A stretch of 64,000 bases of DNA from Bolinopsis microptera. Taxonomy: Eukaryota; Ctenophora; Tentaculata; Lobata; Bolinopsidae. This document shows, piece after piece, positions 58,200-64,000 of this stretch. A program made the translations under genes and the position numbers. The first letter of the stretch is position 1. Each line of letters starts with the position of its first letter. The notes under the pieces were generated by a model. The model was not told where the DNA came from. It did not search any database and worked only from the letters and a program-made list of their open reading frames with translations. The DNA lies in the NCBI RefSeq assembly GCF_026151205.1, contig NC_087082.1, forward strand, positions 5,711,908 through 5,775,907, read 5' to 3'.

Positions 58200-59574
58200 G
58201 TATCATAGTTGTACAGTTCGCAGTAAACCAATCAGTTCGCAGTAAACCAATTCAGTTCGCAGTAAACCAATCAGTTCGCAGTAAACCAATTTGTATTTGC
58301 ACTGTTTTTTAGCTCGCTTATCAGTGATCGTTATCAGTGAAAGTGTTACTCGCCACGTCGACTTTCAACAGCGCCGACTGTGTAGCATGGATTTTTCAGT
58401 GGACCGGCTCAACGCGATGGACCATGAGATGACATCAGAAATTCAGAAAATATTCAAGGTTGCCAATGTTTCATGTAGATCTGACTTTACTGAGACCGCT
58501 TTAATGAAACTGAACAAAAATCCACTCGTCAAAATCATCGGCAGCTTAATGAAATTGGCGGAGAAGAATATTGAACTTTGTAAAAGTGCTGCTGGGAAAA
58601 TTGATGTCATGAAATCGGAGAAAATAGCGGATCAGAAACTAATTATTGAAACTCAACAAGGACAGATGAATTCAGTTCAGGAGACAGTTAAATCAGAAAT
58701 GAAAAGTTGGACGGATGTTGTCAAGAAAAACACTGCTCAGCGTCCTTGCGGGAAACCTTTAACAGAAAACTCTATCAAACAAGCCGTCAGGACTGTAAAT
58801 GAAGAGAAGAAACGATCGAAGTACTTGATGATCTACGGTTGCCATGAAAGTGATAAAGAAGCCGATTTTGAGCTCAACAAAGTTGTCAAGGACATACTTT
58901 ACGGAACTGACGCTTTCCCCGTGCTCCGCACTGGTGAGGTCTACAGAATCGGAAGGAAGGAACCGGGTAAGAATAGGCCTATCAAGGTCGAATTTGGTTG
59001 TGCCAGTGAGGTAGACTTGATTCTGATGCGTGCACGAAACCTCAGAGACAGTGACTCTTTCAAACATGTTTATTTGGGACCGGACAGAACCAAAGAGGAA
59101 CAGCGTGCGCATAGTAAACTTGTTAAGGAGATGAAACAGATGATCCAGAAAGACTCAAATAAACATTATTTCATACGCGACAGAAAGATCTGCACGGCTG
59201 ATAAAACCTTATCATCTCAAACGTCCCAAAGCTCCTGATAAGAGTTAATGTATGATGTATGTTGAGTGTTATTTGGTGCTGACTGGAGTTGCCGTGTGTA
59301 GATTTACCACTTTTTACAATTAATAAATGAACCGCGTTGAAAGCTTATTTAGTGTGTTTTTTTCAGTGCTGAGACTGGTAAATGTTAAAGTAACAGAACC
59401 TGAACTGCAACTCATATTTTTATGCTATTTTCTAGTTACGTCGACACACAATGCTAAATAGTTTTCGGAGGCTTGCTAGAATTTTATTCTCTATGTTTCT
59501 CTATAATTTTATATTGTATGTTTTTTATATTTCGGTACAGACCAGCGCCCATTGGGCGTATTCAATCAATCACA
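58200..59574 (+). mobile_element. ORF1-only (HAL1-like) LINE insertion in foldback right arm
   Basis: The left and right foldback arms align except for this block, which is missing from the left arm, so it was inserted after the palindrome formed. Its 5' end carries four copies of CAGTTCGCAGTAAACCAAT, like promoter monomers. Its 3' end finishes in GGGCGTATTCAATCAATCA, the short-repeat style of CR1/L2 tails. TATCATAGTTGTACA is doubled at the 5' junction, but a clean flanking target duplication is not evident. Confidence 0.65.
58387..59238 (+). CDS. LINE ORF1p-like protein (RRM/C-terminal domain), intact
   Basis: 283-aa open frame starting MDFSVDRLNAMDHEM. The N-terminal half is helical. A basic RRM-like core follows (RSKYLMIYGCHE, VYRIGRKEPGKNRPIKVEF, VDLILMRARNL), then a C-terminal domain with VYLGPDRTKEEQRAHSKLVK and HYFIRDRKI, typical of ORF1 proteins of L2/CR1-like LINEs. 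It binds nucleic acid in relatives. No reverse transcriptase frame follows; only about 340 bases remain before the insert ends. Confidence 0.7.
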   Translation: MDFSVDRLNAMDHEMTSEIQKIFKVANVSCRSDFTETALMKLNKNPLVKIIGSLMKLAEKNIELCKSAAGKIDVMKSEKIADQKLIIETQQGQMNSVQETVKSEMKSWTDVVKKNTAQRPCGKPLTENSIKQAVRTVNEEKKRSKYLMIYGCHESDKEADFELNKVVKDILYGTDAFPVLRTGEVYRIGRKEPGKNRPIKVEFGCASEVDLILMRARNLRDSDSFKHVYLGPDRTKEEQRAHSKLVKEMKQMIQKDSNKHYFIRDRKICTADKTLSSQTSQSS

Positions 59575-60092
59575 ATCTTTCTCGTTGTAAACTTTTGGCA
59601 TATTCTGGCATTTAATATATCTTCCACATAATTCTAACATGATAAACTAGGCTGCGTTAGCTGTTTAAATGTGTAGTGTATTATACTTATAATTATATGA
59701 TATAACATATAGTGTGAGTGTAGTATTACTACTAGTAGAACTTGACCATTTATCTCAAGATAGCAGCTCGGAAACCTCATTAAATCGAAAATAGACAATT
59801 AGGCCGGCCCGGTTTAGTAAGGGGCTTCCCGCTTCGGTCGTCGTACATTTTTTCATACATGATCACGTGAACAACGGGGTTCCCCTAAGGCTTGGAAGAT
59901 CAATTAGTAAACAGTTGGAGCGGCTCCCTAACACACTGGATTGTTGTTAATTGTTAGTTTGTTTATTAACGATTTTTGTTGCTGGGTCAAGTCCATTTTC
60001 GAAAAAACTTTCGCCATCCTTATTTTCTCGAAATAAGCATTACAACGGTATTTTCCTCGAAAAAAATCGAAAAAAACCCGCCACTCTAATTT

Positions 60093-61353
60093 TAACCCTA
60101 CGTCATGGGGGGTGATTCGGAATCAGCGTCAAAAAATACACCGATCTAGATCACTTCCATGCCAAAGGGCCTTTTCACAAGAATTTTCTTAAAATTTGGG
60201 CGAGCAATTTAGTAGGAGCGCTCGCGCTTACAGTACACAATAGCGCGAAGCCTGTTTATACATTTTCCATTATTAATGAATTGACTCATGGCGCGCGATA
60301 TATTATTTTAAAGCACATCGCCTGACTTCAATTTTTATATTATTTTTAAAGAAAAAAAAAGGTCATTACAATTATCAATTAATATAAATATATGTCGATA
60401 AGATTTTGAGTTTATACAATATAAAAAGTGCAGTTTACAGTTTATATTACCATTGTAGCGCGATGCACTACTGGGTTGCGTATGCAAATCGGAAAGATGC
60501 GAAGGAAAGACATCGTGAAGCAAATATTACCACAACTTTGAAATTGAATTGCGCGCATTATACATCCTAAATTGCGAGCATGGAGCATTGCAGTTACTTA
60601 GCATACCAGTTTATCGTTTGCTCCTTTCAGGAAGCTTGGAAAAAGCGCCGCGCACATGACAGGGATTAGCGAAATGATGCACGGCCCAGTATAGTAGTGC
60701 ATCGCACTACCAGGATTGGCGAGCCAGGTAAGCATTGCAATAACTTTTCAAAACCTTCGCTTCAAAAATAAAATTCTTTTTGTTGTAGGTTTATAACTTA
60801 CCATTGGATGCGCGCCGATCTAGACTCGACAGTTTAATACTTGGAACATATATTTTACGAATATCACCCGTTAACCTTTTTGTTTAAAAATTCCTAGCTG
60901 AAAGCGTTATCACTTTATGGTGACAATAGTGAAAAAGAGGGAGTGGCGTGCCACACCCACTGTGTGACATACTATTATATTCTTATAATTATATCATATG
61001 AATTGATTGCACTGCTGATAAATAAAATACTTTGTTTTACTAAAAAATACTTTGTTTTACTGTTGACTGCTTTTTCTTGAGCAAAGCGTACAATTTTGCT
61101 AGTAGCAGGGTCAGCAGGGCCTTTGGCTTTCGTTACGCCACTGGCAGCACTGGCACTGTAAATTTGTTTTAAAATGCCTAAGTATAATTTTCTGATGAAT
61201 AAGAAATTGTTTGTCCAATCCTCCAAATTCGCTGATATCTGCAAAATGCACACATACACAATAAACAGTCATATTCATGAACCTGTTCATTAAAAAACCC
61301 CGCTTTTTCTCCCTTTTGAGGGCTAAATAACACTCATTAAAGGTTTACAAGCA
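60093..61353. other. Between foldback and UGT: no gene seen
   Basis: Contains segments inverted relative to 54540-54710, two copies of AAAATACTTTGTTTTACT near 61024-61060, and the presumed UGT promoter. Confidence 0.5.
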
Positions 61354-63512
61354 ATGGAAAGATTATCGTCTATGTTGTATGTTCTTCTGTCAACACTGGT
61401 CTCTATATCCTATTCTGCCAATATTCTGGTGACTGTAGGAACATATGGATCCCATCTCTATGTTTCAGCAGCTGTTGCCGAGTTTCTTGTTGAATCTGGA
61501 CACAATGTAACTGTTCTTTCACTGTACGATGATATGAACGTTGATATGTCATCAAGGAAATTTCTTTGGAATCCTGTAACAGATAGAGAGGGGAGCAAGA
61601 AAGAGTTGGAATCTGTCAATGAGCTTATTAAACAACTGGTAGATTTGCCATCAAAAGATATGATGAGTGACTTGCTGGCTGGAACTGAACTAGCCAGGAA
61701 AAGATCTCTGGATTTCTTCTCATATGGGTTTGATTACTTTACTGGAGAGAACTTTGAGCATCTGATGAGAGAAAGAAATTTCGATTTGGTTGTCATGGAA
61801 GATACTGCAATTGGAGCAGCATACTTTCTTGCAACTGCAGGGCTACCTGTATTAGGACTCACTTGTACTAGTGAGATCGCATTCCTCAGATCAAAAGAGG
61901 GCTATTCAACATTACAATTTAGCGAGCCCAATTCTTTACTTGGAGGGGAATTTCCTCCCACTTTAAGAGACAGATGGGATGCAACAATGAGATTATTTAG
62001 CATAATTAAACTTTCTGGATCCATGTTCTATGAACAGCCTAAGTTTACTAAATATAACATGGAAGAACTTGATAGAGTTGCTGATGTGAGATTTGTTATG
62101 GATCATCCAGCTGTAGGATTTCCTTATCTTCTCCCTCCAAACACATTTTCTCTCGGTTTCTTTCATTTGAAAACGCATCAACTCAATCCACTTCCAGATG
62201 ACTTAAACAATTTCATTGCAAATTGTCCCCACCATAATATTGTGTATCTGTCATTTGGCTCATTCTTTGCAAATATATACAAAAGATTGTAATGCGGAGG
62301 TTGGCTGGCTCTTCTATAATAAATACGACACTCCAACTTACAGAATGCTTGCTAGAGATAAAACAAAATATTATCAGACTATACATGCAGCATGAGTAAC
62401 TGGTGGATAAGCCTTCGGTAAAAACGGATCCGGAAAAGTCAATGCGGCACTCGGGTCCTTGGTATTGTCGTCGGTATATTGTCCATTATTTACGTTCTGC
62501 TTTCATAGTTCAAACAATAGTGAGCTCTAAATATACAGCTTTAAACCGATTAAGTATGAATGAATGAAATACCTGACAATCCGCACTCCTATAATTCAAA
62601 AGCATGAGTAACTCGTAGTGATGTACGATTTCTAGAAAGTTTAAATTAAATTTGGCGCTCACAGGTCCTCGTGATCATGTGATCGCCGCATAATGTTCTG
62701 TAAATGCGCAGGGCACCTTCAAGCTTAAATTATTCACCATACTGAGGCAGTCAACCAACGCGCGGCTTTATTTTTATGATATGATATGTTTTGATTGTTA
62801 TTAATAAATACCAAAATTTAAATTTGTTTTACTAAAAATTTGTTTTACTATAAAGTCTTTTAAACACACAGCCACTATGCTGGAGGTACTAGCAGCTACT
62901 AATGCGTGTCTCATTTTGAAATTCACTGAAACAATTGAAGATCAGTTTGGATTTGCCAAGGATCAAGTTCTAGCCAAGTCATGGATTCCCCAGAAAGATT
63001 TACTTGGAAGCGGTAAGATTAGTTTCTTTGTTAGCCACTGTGGGAACAATGGTCGGTTGGAGAGCATCTTTTACAATGTGCCTCTGTTTTGTGTACCCTT
63101 GTTTGCTGATCAGGTTCACAATGCTGCAATTGTGAAGAGGAACAAGTTTGGAGTCATGTTATTGAAGGAGGACCTCACTCATGAAAGTTTCAAGATGGCT
63201 GTTGATACAATGTTGAAGGAAAAGGGAGTATACTCTAAAATTATGAGAGAAGCTACTGAAGCTGTTATTGATGATCCAGGATCAGGAGAAGCTGTCTTGA
63301 AATACCATGTGGACCGTCTTTTAAAGTTTGGGAATGCAGATTACTTGAGGAACTCAGAAATTAAGCAACAGTCAATTGTAGAGATGTACAATTTAGATAT
63401 TTTAATGTTCTTTCTGATCATCTTTCTGAGTATAATGGTTAGCATTTTGATATGTATATTTAAATTGGTGAAGTGTACTTGCAGAAAAGTTTTTAAATCT
63501 AAACAGGAATAG
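61354..63512 (+). CDS. UDP-glycosyltransferase, interrupted in the C-terminal half
   Basis: Transfers sugar from a UDP-sugar to lipophilic acceptors in the ER lumen. The first part (61354-62292, 312 codons) has a signal peptide (MERLSSMLYVLLSTLVSISY), a candidate catalytic His in TYGSHLYVSAAVAEFL and the start of the donor domain, HNIVYLSFGSFFANI. The second part (62877-63512) resumes at LEVLAATNACLILKFTE and carries the UGT signature (WIPQKDLLGSGKISFFVSHC, then VPLFCVPLFADQVHNA), a C-terminal membrane helix (MFFLIIFLSIMVSILICIF) and the tail KSKQE, a KxKxx ER-retrieval pattern. The 580 bases between them include repeat sequence. There is an acceptor (ACACACAG|CC) at 62871, but I found no GT donor that keeps the frame after FANI. 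It may be an intron with an unusual donor, or a gene broken by insertion. Confidence 0.82.
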
Positions 63513-64000
63513 GAGTATGTATAATGTATGGGTAGAAATAACCTGTAACCTGGTAACCTTGTTGCCTGCACAACAGCAATTTTAACTGCACACCCACATT
63601 TTTGTGAACAAACTGATATTAATTTTAAATTGTCTGCACTCTAAACCTTTCTCAAGTCATGGTATAATGTATAAAATATAGTGTAAATATACAATTGTTT
63701 AGATGCTCAAAGATTATTGATATTTCACTTCCAGACAGATAAGTATTATAATTTATGAATTCTTGTTCTTTTAATATGCTGTAATTCGACATTTTACATG
63801 TAACACGTTTTTCATTTATAAGTTTATACAATTGAATACATTCTCAAATGATAGCGATTACTGACCAATCATTTTGTCTGTTATACAGAAAAGATAGTGA
63901 TGTATTAGTTGTAATAAATAGTTTGTTATAGAATATAACTATATAACTATATAATTCAAAGAATTATTTCTGTATGTATAATGTATGTATAATGTATAAT
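63513..64000. other. UGT 3' flank
   Basis: AT-rich probable 3' UTR. Candidate poly-A signals include AATAAA at about 63914. GTATAATGTAT repeats occur at the window end. Confidence 0.5.

Larger units (their letters stand above)
54894..60092. mobile_element. Giant foldback (inverted-repeat) element
   Basis: The sequence from 54894 (GAGTGGCGGGTTTTTTTCG) rightwards is repeated in inverse orientation ending at 60092. Unique-arm segments 54894-55410 match 59575-60092, and 55410-55812 match 57795-58199. The inner parts of both arms are a 23-bp minisatellite. The arms nearly meet at 56600-56710, so each arm is about 1.7 kb. No transposase is seen. The class is unresolved; a non-autonomous terminal-inverted-repeat DNA element is the simplest reading. 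Confidence 0.88.

Overview
The window is eukaryotic and very probably from an early-branching animal. Genes are split by GT-AG introns of about 100 to 400 bases, with a few of many kilobases, and the proteins are metazoan: a rhodopsin-type GPCR, a BPI/LBP protein, an F-type lectin with sushi and FAMeT domains, and a UDP-glycosyltransferase. Nested genes, a dual-targeted valyl-tRNA synthetase and heavy minisatellite content fit a cnidarian or ctenophore best. This placement is inference.

Layout. From 7.0 to 33.9 kb the minus strand carries the first 12 exons of valyl-tRNA synthetase (VARS); the 3' part lies beyond the left edge. Plus-strand genes sit inside its introns: a PLAT-like/FAMeT/Ig secreted protein (4.6-6.8 kb, in the open-ended last intron), an SH4-anchored repeat protein (9.0-11.8 kb), and a complete 14-exon BPI/LBP-like gene (15.3-30.9 kb). 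An intronless GPCR (27.8-29.0 kb) lies in intron 10 of the BPI gene, so three genes are nested in one another. Next come the last two exons of an unidentified acidic minus-strand protein (35.0-35.7 kb), a 10-exon F-type lectin/FAMeT/sushi gene (+, 36.4-43.6 kb), and a complete 12-exon CTP synthase (-, 43.8-50.4 kb). The right third is mostly repeats: a mariner-like MITE, inverted-repeat elements, a 5.2 kb foldback whose arms are packed with CACGTG minisatellite and which contains an ORF1-only LINE insertion, and finally a UDP-glycosyltransferase (61.4-63.5 kb) interrupted in its second half.

Reading frames were checked by hand. The exon sums give whole codons for CTPS (546 aa), the BPI-like gene (588 aa) and the F-lectin gene (590 aa), and for VARS over its 12 visible exons (423 codons).

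The most unusual signal is that many tandem repeats are anchored on splice junctions. VARS exon 1 ends in a 45-bp unit repeated 27 times, each copy carrying an in-frame ATG and a consensus donor. Similar arrays or duplications sit on donors or acceptors of the BPI gene, the F-lectin gene and VARS exon 9. Repeat arrays also lie at the CTPS start and stop. Local tandem duplication therefore seems to keep creating spare splice sites and in-frame exon extensions at this locus.
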